NCBI GenBank assembly: GCA_950295325.1
Contig: OX485804.1
Location: forward strand, 7,254,001 to 7,318,000
Direction: 5' to 3'
DNA length: 64,000 bases
From: Polytrichum commune
Lineage: Eukaryota > Streptophyta > Polytrichopsida > Polytrichales > Polytrichaceae
Both the position numbers and the translations under genes were made by a program. The notes beneath the pieces are model-generated. The model made no database searches. It was not told the origin of the DNA and worked only from the letters and a program-made list of their open reading frames with translations. Shown one piece after another: positions 1-11,122 of this stretch (position 1 is its first letter; each line of letters starts with the position of its first letter).

Positions 1-72
1 GCGCCCGTCATTGCCCTTCAAATCCCCAACGCTGCCAAACTCTTCACCCCTTCCCCTGGTTCCCTCCCCAGT
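1..72. other. Left flank of gypsy element 1, unassigned
   Basis: C-rich sequence before the first LTR. I see no gene in it. The five bases before the LTR (CCAGT) do not match the five after the far end of the element (TGCTA), so this is not a clean insertion junction. Confidence 0.4.
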
Positions 73-1170
73 TGTGGCGCACCTCTCCATGAGGAGTGCC
101 CGAAACACCATGGGCACAAGGGGGACCCCGGAGTGACACCTGCGACTTGTGGCGCCGTTGGTGAGAGGGCCCAAGTGATCCTAGTGTGGGTGAGGGCCCC
201 GGGCGTTGGGAACGCCTCCCACCACGGAGACTAGGAGGCATGAGGGTGAAGCCAAGAGCTATGCGTAGCTCATGGCGTGGTGATTCTAGAATGCTCAAGA
301 ACACCTCAATCGGAGGTGTGAGCTAGGAGTTATGGCCATTTGAGTGGGGCGCTGTCCCGGGACAGCGCCCTTGTACAGCAGTGCCTGGGAGTGATTCCCG
401 GGACTGCCAAGGTTCAAACAGGCATAACTTCCTCAAGACTTACCTGAATGGGGCAAGTGAGGAGTCCATCGGCATCTACGTGAAGCGTAGATGAAGATGG
501 AGTGGTTGGTGGTTATGATCAGACATCATACAAGGAAGTTATGATGGTCTGAAGCTGCAGGGGGGGTTCTAGGCCCAGCAGCTAAGGGAAAATGTCCACT
601 TAGCCCCAACTCTTGGTAGAGAGACAAGAGGTTGGTTGACGGTGGGGTAGGGGCCCCGCGTGAAGTCCTAGAGGCTTATATAGGTGAGGTGGTGTGGCCT
701 CACCCACCCGAGGCCGAACGGCAAGGCCTCCATGGGCTTTGGCCTATTGTGAGGCCATAGTTGCCTAGTATGGTTCGGGTTGTTGTAGTGTTGCTCCGGC
801 AACGCGATGATCAACATAGGATTGGACTTCCATGGATGGAAGTCCACATTGGGGAAATGGGTTACCGATTAAGGGGTGAGTCCCGAAAGCAAAGTAGGAG
901 GGTTGGTTCCCTCCTATGAACTATAAGGTCCGGGGTAGGAGGAGCTAACCATTAGCATGGCGGAATGCGAATGGTTAGCGCTCGTAACCTTTGCTAGAAT
1001 TGAAAATTGGCAAGATTGTCAAGGGGGGCTAGCAAGGGTTGCGACACTATTGGTCCGGGTAAGAGGAGCTATCCATTAGCATGGCGGAATGCGAAGGGTT
1101 AGCCACTCGTAACCTTTGCTAGAATTGAAAATTGGCAAGATTATTAAGGGACCTAGCAAGGGTCGCGACA
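73..1170 (+). repeat. 5' LTR of element 1
   Basis: Starts TGTGGCGC (family start TGTCGCGC) and ends GCGACA, directly before the primer-binding site. It is 1098 bp rather than 972-973 bp because its last ~125 bp are duplicated in tandem. A TATA-like GCTTATATAGG lies at about 674-684, followed by the presumed R/U5 region. A 24-bp perfect palindrome centred on CCCGGG covers 347-370. Confidence 0.92.
921..1170 (+). repeat. Tandem duplication of the LTR 3' end
   Basis: The unit from CTATAAGGTCC to GCGACA (921-1046) is repeated at 1047-1170 with several substitutions. Other LTRs in the window carry this segment once. The first copy also ends in a full LTR terminus (GCGACA at 1041-1046). Confidence 0.85.
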
Positions 1171-1172
1171 CT

Positions 1173-1184
1173 TGGTATCAGAGC
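1173..1184 (+). other. Primer-binding site (initiator tRNA-Met)
   Basis: TGGTATCAGAGC lies two bases after the 5' LTR. This is the usual plant initiator tRNA-Met primer site for minus-strand DNA synthesis. Confidence 0.9.
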
Positions 1185-1221
1185 AGGGTTCCAATATTTG
1201 AGCTAGCACTTTGAGGGAGAC

Positions 1222-2090
1222 ATGGCTATCAAACCTGAGGGTTATTATGGTGAGCCCGGGTTTTCCAAAAGGTTGTGAGGCTCAAATTGGAACAAAGATC
1301 ATGTGTAAATAGAATTTGACCATACTATTGGTTCTAATGACAATGGTGGGCATGAAGGTGGATTCGGTGAGGAAAATGGAAGAGTGCTTTGAAAAGGCTC
1401 CCGCAAACCTCGAAAAGTATTCAGGGGCTAGAATACCGAATGCACCCAAAACCTTGGAGGGCATTAATCTTGGATTGAAATTCCAATTCGAAATGCTTAG
1501 AAGGTGGTGATGTTGAAATGAACTTGGGGCACATGAGGCACGCGGGGTCTCTTAAGGCGTATATTTGCGAATTTCACATCCAAATGAATGGTACATCTAG
1601 GATGGACGAGCTTTCTAAGAAATGCATCGTTTTAGGTGGGTTTCAAAAGCGGGTGGTGAAAACCATGTTCAAGACCCCAAAGCATCTTGAGGACGTAGTG
1701 CGAATCATAAAGATTTGAAGAGCATTGAAGCCGATGTTCCTAAAAAGAAGTTAGACGGCACATCACCACAAAGTGGATTTAGCCGAAAGAGGCCCCAAGG
1801 AAATGAGCGCAAGTAGTTTGGCCCATTATACCAAGGCAAATCATGCTAGCTCGTGCTGTGGACGAAATGTGAGAAGGTGGTTTGGTGGTACCAAGCTACA
1901 TCATATTTGTGCCACGGACGGAGTGTTAAAAATTGGCCTTGCGGACCAAGCCAAACTCATGGTGTTGCCGAGGACCAAATGTTAGACGATGGTTTTGTGG
2001 CCAAGGCTAGTAGCCTTAAGCCAAGGCCAACTATTTTATATCTTGAGGCTCAAATGAATGGGACAAACGTCTAATGGGTTGACAAAGAGG
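1222..2090 (+). pseudogene. gag remnant of element 1
   Basis: An ATG at 1222 opens a frame broken within 20 codons. Later pieces in other frames resemble retrotransposon Gag: around 1316-1510, and at 1518-1718 a segment with the 'SLKAYICEFHIQM' feature typical of the plant gag domain. 1773-2000 holds degenerate Cys-rich repeats that could be zinc-knuckle remnants. Not translatable as one protein. Confidence 0.7.
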
Positions 2091-2117
2091 CAAGCCATGC
2101 CTTCTTGAGCCCAAAAC

Positions 2118-2640
2118 TCATAAGGGAGTTGGGGCTTGCCGATTGGTAGAGCGGACAAGCCCACCAAGGTGCGGTTTGGAAAGGGCAAACCGCATGAGAC
2201 AAAGGAGGCCGCGATGCATGTAACCTTTCAATGTGGGACATTGGATTTTTGTCAAAATTTCACACCAAGTGAAATAGATAAAATGCATGTCATTGTGAAG
2301 GCCGCCTTCTTTGAAACTCACATGATAGATGTGAGGTGCAAGCCGGTGTGCTTGCGGTGCATTATGATGTGTCATAATGGCAAAGAATTGAAGTTCAAAT
2401 TAACAATGACGCCTATGATAGGAGGACCTAAGTTGAATTTGGTCTTAATGGACCAAATGAAAAATAGAAAGCATAATGGTCGTGGTTCAATTGGAGCAAC
2501 TCCAAGGAACGTATGGGGAGGCTAGGAAAGATGGGCCTCCCCCAAACAACATTGGTGTGATGTTGGTGAAATACAAGGATGTATTCACCAATGTGTTGCC
2601 CAAAAAAAAAATTACCGCCAAGAAGTGAAAAATAACTTTG
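2118..2640 (+). pseudogene. Aspartic-protease and RT-linker remnant of element 1
   Basis: A frame at 2136-2525 ('FETHMIDVRCKPVCLRC') looks like the retropepsin-to-RT region, and 2560-2660 carries a degenerate 'LPPR...IELL' linker that normally precedes RT. I do not see a clear DTG/DSG active site. Very similar copies lie at 20264-20608 and 23484-23873. Confidence 0.5.
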
Positions 2641-2699
2641 CTCATCGAGAGATTGAGCTCTTGAGGTATGTGGTGATAAATGAAGTTGGTGGACGAACA

Positions 2700-3840
2700 T
2701 GAAGAATGTCAAGGCAATCCAAAAGGAGAATTGGCCCTTGATTCAAAAGGGCTTAGGTCATTTGTTGGCCTAGCCAATTAGTACCACAACTTCATTCGAG
2801 AGTTTTCTAAGGTTGCTAGGACCTTATTCAACTTATTGAGGAAAATGGCTATCCCAAGAGTGGGATGAGCCTTGTCACCAAGCCTTTGGGGGGCTCAAAA
2901 ACAAGTTCTCTTCGCCGCCCGTGCTTAAGTTCGCGGACTTTGACAAACCTTTTGTGCTGCATACGGGGGCGAGTGACTTTAGCATTGGTGGATGTTGAGG
3001 CAAAATGGATGGCCATTGCATATAAGAGCATGAATCTCGATGGTTGTCCGACCTTGTCCAACTTATGCAAGAAATGGCTATCCCAAAAGTGGGATGAGCT
3101 TTGCCACCAAGTCTTTAAGGAGCTTAAGACCAAGTTTTCTTCACCGCCCGTGCTCAACTTTGCGAAATTTGACAAACCTTTTGAGGTGCATACGGGGGCG
3201 AGTGACTTTACCATTGGCGGATGTTGAGGCAAGATGGATGGCCATGGCATATGAGAGCATGAAGCTCGATGGTTGTCCCACCTTGTGCGACTTGTGGAAG
3301 AAATGGCTATCCCAAGAGTGGGATGATGTTTGTCACGAGTCTTTGGGGAGCTTAACACCAAGTTCTCTTCGCCGCCCGTGCTCAAGTTCGCGGAGCTTGA
3401 CAAACCTTTCGAGGTGCATAAGGGGGTGAGTGCCTTTGCCAATGGTGGATTATGTGTAAGATGGATGGCCATTGCATATGCGAGCATAAAGCTCGATGGT
3501 TGTCAAAGAAGACAACCAACTCATGCCAAGAACTTCTTTGCTTGAAGATGTGCATTGCTTGAAGATGTGGCGACACTATTTGGGGTCGCACATAGCAAAG
3601 GTCTACATGGACAATGTGTCCTAAAAGTATTTTGACATACAAGCGTAAGTGAACGCCAAGTCATTGCGGAGGCATGATAGCTTGGTGCTTATGAAGGTGG
3701 ATTTGGTCCACAAACCGGACCGTGGAAATGTGGTGCCGGATGCGCGAAGTAGACCGGATGAGTTCCAAGCAATGAGAACCATCCAAACCTTGTGGCTAAT
3801 GTGTGCCGGCGAAGGAAACTTGTGATGCAAGATACGGGAG
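2700..3840 (+). pseudogene. RT-connection/RNase H remnant of element 1
   Basis: Pieces match the end of Ty3 RT ('FVGLAN' type, broken) and RNase H: 'WDELCHQVFKELKTKFSSP', 'FEVHTGASDF', then 'MDNVS' and 'HKPDRGNVVPDA' near 3600-3760. The YxDD catalytic palm does not occur between the linker and this region. A one-base shift after 'IGG' is shared by several copies in the window, so it predates the latest transpositions. Confidence 0.75.
2843..3520 (+). repeat. Tandem array of RNase H-coding block, 3 units
   Basis: The phrase AAATGGCTATCCCAA recurs at about 2845, 3073 and 3300, giving a unit near 228 bp (76 codons) that runs from 'WLSQEWDE' through 'HTGASDF' to 'YESMKLDG'. Homologous arrays lie in elements 2 and 3. 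Confidence 0.85.
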
Positions 3841-3849
3841 GGGTAAATT

Positions 3850-5040
3850 AACTACCCCAAAGCACAAAAGCTTTTAGGTGAGCTTCGCAAGAGCAAGGTG
3901 CTCAAAGAGGTTAAGTTGGTGGACGGATTGTTCAAGTGCAAGCAAAGTTGGGTGTATGTGCCACAAGGCAAGTTGAGGCTATCGGTTTTGAAGGAGGAAT
4001 ATGATAGTCCTATTGCCGGCCATACAGGAGAAAGAAACAACCGCCATAGAATGGTGTCAAAGAGGTACCATTGGGGGTGCATAAAGGAGGATATAACCCA
4101 CTTTGTGAAGGCGTGAATAAAGTGCCAAGTGAACCGAGCCTCTTACCAAAAGCAAGGCGGTTTCTCGCAACCGTTGCCTATCCCGTCGGCGCCATGACAT
4201 AGTATGTGCATGGACTTGATCACAAGTTTGCCGGAGTCACATGGGTATGATGCCATCTTGTTGATGGTAGAGTGGTTTGCCAAGTGGGCACACATGGTGC
4301 CGATTGTGGGAACCGCCACCGCGTTGGAGACCGCATAGCCTTTTCTCAAAGGATGGTTGAGGCACCACGGGTTGCCAAGAGTGATTGTGTGGGATCAAGA
4401 TCCAAAGTTCACAAGTACATTTTCAATGCATTTCTCTAAGGAGGTCGGAATGAAACTAAGGTTTAGCACGACCTTGCATTCCCAAATGAATGGGAAATCG
4501 GAGCGTGTGAATGGAGTCTTGAAGCAATACTTGAGGAACTTGGTGGGGGCGGACCAAGGAGATTGGGCGGACTATGTGGGTCGAGCGGAGTGTAATTGCA
4601 ATGTAGCCACGCACTTGGCTACCAAGGGGTGGTCTTTGGTGGTGGCTTATGGAGTGGATGCGCTCCAACCTATTAACCTAGCTCTTGAGGGGGCACATTC
4701 AACACTAGAGTTCAACCAAGATGGTGAGGACTTGGCCAAGAAGCGTGAACAAGTCTTGGAGATGACCAAGTTGTTGGTGGAGAAAGCCCGAAGGTGCTAC
4801 AGAGTGCAAGTCAATGCCGGAAGACGCGAAGTGGAGAATGAGGTGGGCCAAAAGGCGTTGTTGAATGTGAACAACTTCACTTAGCCGGAAGGCCTCACTC
4901 CAAAGTTCATGTCCAAAATTGGAGCTCCGTTTCCCATTGTGGAACAAGTGGTCAAGGACATATATAAGTTGGAATTACCGCCGGAGATCAAAGTGCATCC
5001 GACATTTCATGTGTCATTACGAACATAGCAAACATAGCTT
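3850..5040 (+). pseudogene. Integrase remnant of element 1
   Basis: The HHCC zinc-binding part is at 3898-4130 (GH...HRMVSKRYHW...FVKA, then a stop, then KCQ). The catalytic core follows, with 'MDLITSLPESHGYDAILL' (first Asp), 'VIVWDQDPKFTS' (second Asp) and 'HSQMNGKSERVNGVLKQYL' (Glu). The longest open piece is 4357-4884. The C-terminal 'LELPPEIKVHPTFHVSL' near 4970-5020 is typical of Ty3/gypsy integrase ends. Stops at 4114 and 4336 and others break it. Confidence 0.85.
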
Positions 5041-5787
5041 CAAGGCTAATTGCTCCACAACATGAACTTGTTCTTTGGCTTGAGGGAATAAAGTCCAAAC
5101 TTTAGTGGTGCAAAGAAAAAAGTATGAGATGAGGTCCTAGTCTTGTACTTGTGCTTGGTTAATGGAAGAGGGGGAATAGACATGCCAAACTAGGTTGGGT
5201 AAGCCGAGTAAATGGGACCATGGCTTGGAGGGGCCTTGGATAAAACCAAGAAACTTCTTAGTTGTGGGCTTGTTCGGGCGGGGACAAGGTGATGGCGCGT
5301 GCTCATAAAAGTGCTACCCGCGAGCTAACGAGAGTTGGCGCATGGGAGTCATGAACCCATGTCTCGAAAGAGCAAAGTGGGAACCGAGTCGGGCGGGACT
5401 TGGCATCACCCCCGTGCGATCGAGGCGTGGCTTAACAATGGAAAGCCATCTCGGAGTTGCAACCGAGACAACTTAGTGGAAGCGTTGAGGTCTCGCCTAG
5501 ATGTGTCACGTTAGGCTAGTGGAGCCTAACGGGGGAGGCCCCAAAGGAGGGGCAACCCAAGTGAGTCCCAAAGTAGGTGGGTCTAGTATAGGTTAGGTCC
5601 TTGGATGAGAGATCCAAGGTCGCTAACGGACCACCTAGGAACGACACCTTTGGGACCATGCCAAATTTGAAGATGCATTGTGGGGGTCGCGCCCTAAGGT
5701 AAACACAATGCCGCACCATAGAGGATGGCAACTTGAGAATTGGTGTGCCGACTAGGAGTATAGTCGATGAGGGCATCGACTCCGTTT
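5041..5787 (+). other. Non-coding 3' interior of element 1
   Basis: Sequence between integrase and the 3' LTR. It is conserved in elements 2 (12895-14020) and 3 (16384-17500) but has no frame I can recognise. Confidence 0.6.
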
Positions 5788-5799
5788 GGTGGGGGTGAG
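5788..5799 (+). other. Polypurine tract
   Basis: GGTGGGGGTGAG directly abuts the 3' LTR, where plus-strand priming is expected. The same tract is seen in complement at 12883-12894 and 16372-16383. Confidence 0.7.
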
Positions 5800-6772
5800 T
5801 GTCGCGCACCTCTCCAGGAGGAGTGCCCGAAACACCATGGGCACAAGGGGGACCCCGGAGTGACACCCGGGACTTGTGGCGCCGTTGATGAGAGGGCCCA
5901 AGTGATCCTAGTGTGGGTGAGGGCCCCGGGCGTTGGGAACGCCTCCCACCCACAAAGACTAGGAGGCATGAGGGTGAGGCCATGAGCTATGCGTAGCTCA
6001 TGGCGTGGTGATTCTAGAATGCTCAAGATCACCTCAATCCGAGGTGTGAGCTAGGAGTTATGGCCATTTGAGTGGGGTGCTGTCCCGGGACAGCGCCCTG
6101 GTGCAGCAGTGCCTGGGAGTGATTCCCGGGACTGCCAAGGTTCAAACAGGCATAACTTCCTCAAGACTTGCCCGAATGGGGCAAGTGAGGAGTCCATCGG
6201 CATCTACGTGAAGCGTAGATGAGGATGAAGTGGTTGGTTGTTATGATCAGACATCATACAAGGAAGTTATGATGGTCTGAAGCTGCTGGGGGGGTTCTAG
6301 GCCCAGCAGCTAAGGGAAAATGTCCACTTGGCCCCAACTCTTGGTAGAGAGACAAGAGGTTGGTTGGCGGTGGGGTAGGGGCTCCGTGTAGAGTCCTAGA
6401 GGCTTATATGGGTGAGGTGGTGTGGCCTCACCCACCCGAGGCCGAACGGCACGGCCTCCATGGGCTTTGGCCTATTGTGAGGCCATAGTTGCTTAGTATG
6501 GTTCGGGTTGTTGTAGTGTTGCTCCGGCAACGCGATGATCAACATAGGATTGGACTTCCATGGATGGAAGTCCACATTGGGGAAATGGGTAACCGATTAA
6601 GGGGTGAGTCCCGAAAGCAAAGTAGGAGGGTTGGTTCCCTCCTATGAACTATTGGTCCGGGGTAAGAGGAGCTATCCATTAGCATGGCAGAATGCGAAGG
6701 GTTAGCGCTCGTAACCTTTGCTAGAAACGAAAATTGGCAAGATTATTAAGGGACCTAGCAAGGGTTGCGACA
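5800..6772 (+). repeat. 3' LTR of element 1
   Basis: TGTCGC...GCGACA, 973 bp, without the tail duplication of its 5' partner. A TATA-like GCTTATATGGG lies near 6402-6412. Confidence 0.92.
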
Positions 6773-7880
6773 TGCTAGGAGTTCAATTTGAATACGAGTC
6801 TCCCAACGCAACATTTTGAGCATTCCACTCTTATACCCTAAGGGTCCATAGAACAAGAGTTGCATGTTGGGTAAAGTTATGTAAGAAGATGAATTGGTCG
6901 CTAACTAGTGTCAACCAAAATGTATGAATATAAAACAAATATTCTTATTTTGTTCATGGGGCCCATAAAATATAAATGACATAATGCGATATTCCGAGGT
7001 CATTGAACCAACCCACATGGCTGATGTAATGTTATGAGGGTTTAGAGGTTATCACAGATTCATCCGAGTCACTGAAACAGATGCCCCTAGCCATCTGCTC
7101 AGAACATATCATGCAACTGATATTCCTTCCTTATGATTATGTATATACAAAGGCTTGTATTGCGAGCCTGAAATTGGGATGAGCTTCTCATTTTGGAGAA
7201 TTTGGGGCGCTAGTCAATCTATTAAGGCCAGGTGACGAAGGCTGGTTGCAAAGATCTTGCAAGTAGGTTAGGTTGTAAGGTTTAGGTTCTTCCTGGGGCA
7301 ATGCAAAGTGCAATTGTGGTACTCATTTATGAGGAGCTGATGCAACCGGAAATCTCTGCTTGTTATGGTTGCATAGTTTATGCTCTGATTGCTTTGGTGC
7401 ATGACACTAATGAACCGGACTTTGAGCAATTCTAGCACACGTTGTATTAGGGTTCAATCGCTTAATGACTTCAATACAAATTGTAAATAACACAATATAA
7501 GCTCATCAAATGCCCATAAAACACAATTTAGGCTCCTATTAGGTCTTGGAGTTGTGAGTCATAAGCGATCTCCAACTTTAGGTCATCAATGGAATTATAG
7601 TTGACCATCATCATGCAATTACTAGCTCACAATTCTCAGCTCATCCTTTTCTTCTTGATCACCGCAACATCAAATTTGACGAAATGAATAATATGCATAC
7701 TAAACTCTATTTTTTCAAGTTGTCAACACTCTTTACACAAAGCTCTACCATACTTTGACAAAAGCTGAAATAACGCAAGATATGTAGGATTAAGTTTGCC
7801 ATCTACCCATGATCTAAAGGGGGCTTGCACATGTTATAAGACTTGATCCATGGAATTAAGCCAAGTCTACCTATGGATTA
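6773..7880. other. 3' flank of the receptor kinase
   Basis: AT-rich sequence between element 1 and the receptor-kinase stop codon. It presumably holds the 3' UTR and polyadenylation region of the minus-strand gene. I see no other gene. Confidence 0.5.
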
Positions 7881-8246
7881 CTATCTTGGGTGTGGATATG
7901 AGGTTTCCGAGTCCCCCATGAAGGTGCGAGAATCACCAAATTCGTTCAATGAAAATTGTGGTCCCATGGGGGCATGGTTGTTGTAGCTCGTACTTTCATA
8001 GCCGTCATTGTTAGAAGTGGGTTGGCTATTGGATGAGTGTGTTTTCTTGTCTTTCATTTCAAGATCCCAAGCTTCACGAAGCTCACGAACAACGTCCCTC
8101 ATGAAAGGCCTATGAGTTCCTTTCAGTTCTACACTTTGGATCGCTAACTCTGCAACCTTCCAAACACTTTCCATGTTTGGATTCCATTTCTTGATACTAG
8201 GGTCTAATATAGCTTCAATGTTCCCCAGTTCTAGTGACTTTCTCAC
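7881..8246 (-). CDS. RLK exon 15: kinase end and C-terminal tail
   Basis: 'IEAILDPSIKKWN', 'ESVWKVAELAIQ', 'HRPFMRDVVREL', then a Ser/Asn-rich tail ending PHPR and a TAG stop. A diverged copy of this exon lies at 46647-46990. Confidence 0.92.
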   Translation of the reverse strand: MRKSLELGNIEAILDPSIKKWNPNMESVWKVAELAIQSVELKGTHRPFMRDVVRELREAWDLEMKDKKTHSSNSQPTSNNDGYESTSYNNHAPMGPQFSLNEFGDSRTFMGDSETSYPHPR

Positions 8247-8803
8247 CTGCACATATAGATAGTACACGTCCAAATTAAGTCTCATATGTATATATATCCT
8301 ATGATGTCATAATCATTTCAATATTAACTCATAATGTCAACATCAAGATATTCTGATAGGGTATAGGGTAGGCCAAAGTCCCAAGGCTTCATGCGAGTAA
8401 ATAATACCCTGATGTAGCTAGGGCATGCATTCACATGTTGCTATGGAACAAGAAAGTAAAGCTTGCCATGTGTGTTTAGAAAACATAGATTTTAAAGATC
8501 TATTTGAAGTGTCCACATACACCCACAACCAAACATATTACAATATGGAATTAGAATGGACTATATAAGGGTATTGGAAATACATCAACAAGTAGATTGG
8601 TCAAAGCCCTGGAAATGAAATTGGCATCAACTTTCACCCATGAAATAATATATTTTTATGAACACAAAGGAATATTTTAACTCAAAATGTAGTACTGAAA
8701 AACTAGGTTGGAAATTACATCCCTGGAGGGCCTTGCCAATACATCGAAAAGTTTCTTGCGGTTCGTCACATTATAAACATGATTGGGTAATAGATGTACA
8801 TAC

Positions 8804-8939
8804 CAGCTCATTGATGTTCCAATGGCTCCGGTCCGGAAGGGTGTTGTCAATGGGTGCTCGACCGCATATAAGCTCCAACAAAACCACACCAAAACTATAC
8901 ACATCACTCCGATCTGTCAATGAATTCGTCTGCCAATAT
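8804..8939 (-). CDS. RLK exon 14: kinase C-lobe
   Basis: '[20 protein letters not shown]' and 'HWNINEL'. Phases 2 in and 0 out. Confidence 0.92.
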
Positions 8940-9137
8940 CTGCGAGCACGAACTCATTCCAAGTCATTTTCATGGCTTCCACCACATTAGAAACACAAAT
9001 CTCTTCTAGGTGTCATGAGACTCGAAACATTTGAACAACCACTCACTCAAAACATGGATCTATGTGCGTAAATATCAAGCAACTTGTTTCTCTTCAAATT
9101 GCCAAACCAGTTCTACAAATAGTGAATGAGCATTTAC

Positions 9138-9327
9138 TCGGGATCTAGGTAACCGGCTGTTCCTTTAACCACGGTTGACACATGAGTAGCCCCTTCATCA
9201 GGGGCAAGCTTTGAAAGGCCAAAGTCGGCGACCTTTGCCACAAACTTGTTGGTGAGAAGAATGTTGCTACTCTTAATATCACGATGAATAATGCGTGGAT
9301 TGCATCCTGTGTGTAGATACTCTAGCC
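9138..9327 (-). CDS. RLK exon 13: catalytic and activation loops
   Basis: '[13 protein letters not shown]' (RD kinase), 'VADFGLSKL', '[14 protein letters not shown]'. Phases 1 in and 2 out. Confidence 0.94.
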
Positions 9328-10168
9328 CTAAAAACATCACCACCAATAAAGAGGTTACAGATCATCCAACTTTATTTCAAATGATTACATAATCCATGTT
9401 TTTTGTTGATTATTCAAATATATGATCCTTGTTGACCAAGTTGCATGTCAACAAGGACAATAAGGTGGTAACTCTTGGCACACAATCACAAACAGGCCAC
9501 CCAAAAACAAATATGGTAACTAGAGTGATTGAAATGGACATGATTTCTTGTGTTTGTTGCTACCCTTATGAAAATTGATTCAATAGCACAAGTACTTCCT
9601 CCAATGTCAAAAATACTTTAGCAAAAATAGAGAACTCCAAAAAAAACCAAGAGATCCACATAATGACACAAGGAAAGTGTTCCTCAACCACATGGCTCAA
9701 GTATAAACTTTGTGATAACTTACATAGCTACCCCAAAAGAAAATTCTCTTGAAGAAGGTTGGTCTCTTATAAGTGTGCGCACAAACGTCTTCCATTCCTC
9801 AAACATCGAAGTGATGCAATGACTTCACCTTCGGTTTCTTAGGAAACCAAGTGTTATGTTGACTAAACTACTTTGTATGTTTTTCCCACTGCCCACTTCG
9901 GGTAACTAACCACATGTTGGTTCGAGTTCTCATGCAAGTGGCACTTTTCCCCGGGTGCCATTACATGGTTCAATGAACAGACTACCAATAGAAGATTGCT
10001 ATGTTTTTTGGGGGCCTGCTTCTAACAACCCCATTTAAACAAACAATATCCATGTCCCAGTGACTGTCAAACATCCAGAATGAGCATCCGATGGGAGGAC
10101 TTTGGAGCTGAAGACAAAATGAAATCCTGACCTTGAATTCGAAACATTTTTGGAGGTTATGGACAAAC
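9328..10168 (-). other. RLK intron 12, 841 bp
   Basis: Non-coding between the VIa and HRD exons. I see no other feature in it. Confidence 0.7.
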
Positions 10169-10240
10169 CTTGAGCAGAGTTCAGAGCGATATCAAGTCTT
10201 GCTCTCCAATTCAATGGGTCCTTGATTGCCAAGTCACTCC
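10169..10240 (-). CDS. RLK exon 12: kinase
   Basis: 'LNWRARLDIALNSAQG', kinase subdomain VIa. Phase 1 at both ends. Confidence 0.92.
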
Positions 10241-10450
10241 CTGAATGAGGCACCAGCAACACAGCATTAAGCTCATACATCCTGGCCATTAATCTGGAGG
10301 ATTAGATCATTTGCATGTGACCATTTACCAGTCCGATTCCTGGAAATCATGATGATTGATTCTTCAAGGACTATGCAGAAAATAACATACTATTCCAGAC
10401 ATATGGTTTGTAGATTTTTTGCGAAACTTGTACACTTTGCAGGAACATAC

Positions 10451-10577
10451 CATAAAGGTGTTCTCGTATAGTGCCCTTATGCACAAACTCATACACCAAC
10501 ATTTGATGGTTGTCTTCTTGGCAATATCCAACCAAGGATACGAGATTCTTGTGATGCACTCTTGATAGTAACTCCAC
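10451..10577 (-). CDS. RLK exon 11: kinase N-lobe
   Basis: 'VELLSRVHHKNLVSLVGYC' and 'MLVYEFVHKGTIREHLYG', kinase subdomains III-V. Donor GTATGT, phase 1. Confidence 0.93.
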
Positions 10578-11122
10578 CTGCGCTCGGACAATTTTAGCAC
10601 CCAAATAACAAATTCGAACAAGCCGACCATCTATTAACTATGGGGACAAGCAAGTCCGATCAAGTTAAATGGTAACATGTACAACATATGGGTCTATGTT
10701 GTCCCGGCCTCCTTTTCTATCCGTGCGTATAACACATCATCTCAACGTGGTCTCCCCACCTTTTGGAAACAATGGAGAACATATAGGCCTTTGTTGTCCC
10801 AACCTTTTGCACCCGTGCATAATTTCATATCACTGTACCACAGTCCCATGGGTCCCATGCAACCCCCTACCTTTCCACAACAGTTGGCAACGGCAAGGCG
10901 ACGGACTCACCACCACCACCACCACCACATTTGTCCATTGCATATAGATACGGAGCTCTAGACAATTTAATTATCACCTAGGGGAACGTGTGGTAACTTG
11001 CCTCCCTTTCACTAGAATTTGTCCCCTTTTAACTTACCACATGTTTTCGTATGTGATGATGTGGCCAAAGTCCCTCATGCAAAAGTGAAATTTGGGAAGA
11101 TACCCTAAAACCCTAAACCTAC

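Larger units (their letters stand above)
73..6772 (+). mobile_element. Ty3/gypsy LTR retrotransposon, element 1, decayed and RT-deleted
   Basis: Two LTRs (73-1170 and 5800-6772) bound an interior with a primer-binding site, gag, protease, RNase H and integrase remnants in Ty3/gypsy order. All reading frames are broken by stops and frameshifts. The protease-to-RNase H interval is far too short: the reverse transcriptase fingers and palm are absent. No target-site duplication is seen and the two LTRs differ by indels, so this is older than elements 2 and 3 or a recombinant. It ends about 1.1 kb beyond the stop codon of the receptor kinase. Confidence 0.92.

Noticed and set aside
10669..10961. 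Plus-strand frames with His-rich 'HHHHHH' text in the receptor-kinase intron 10
   Set aside because: Produced by a CAC triplet run in an intron, with no homology or start context.
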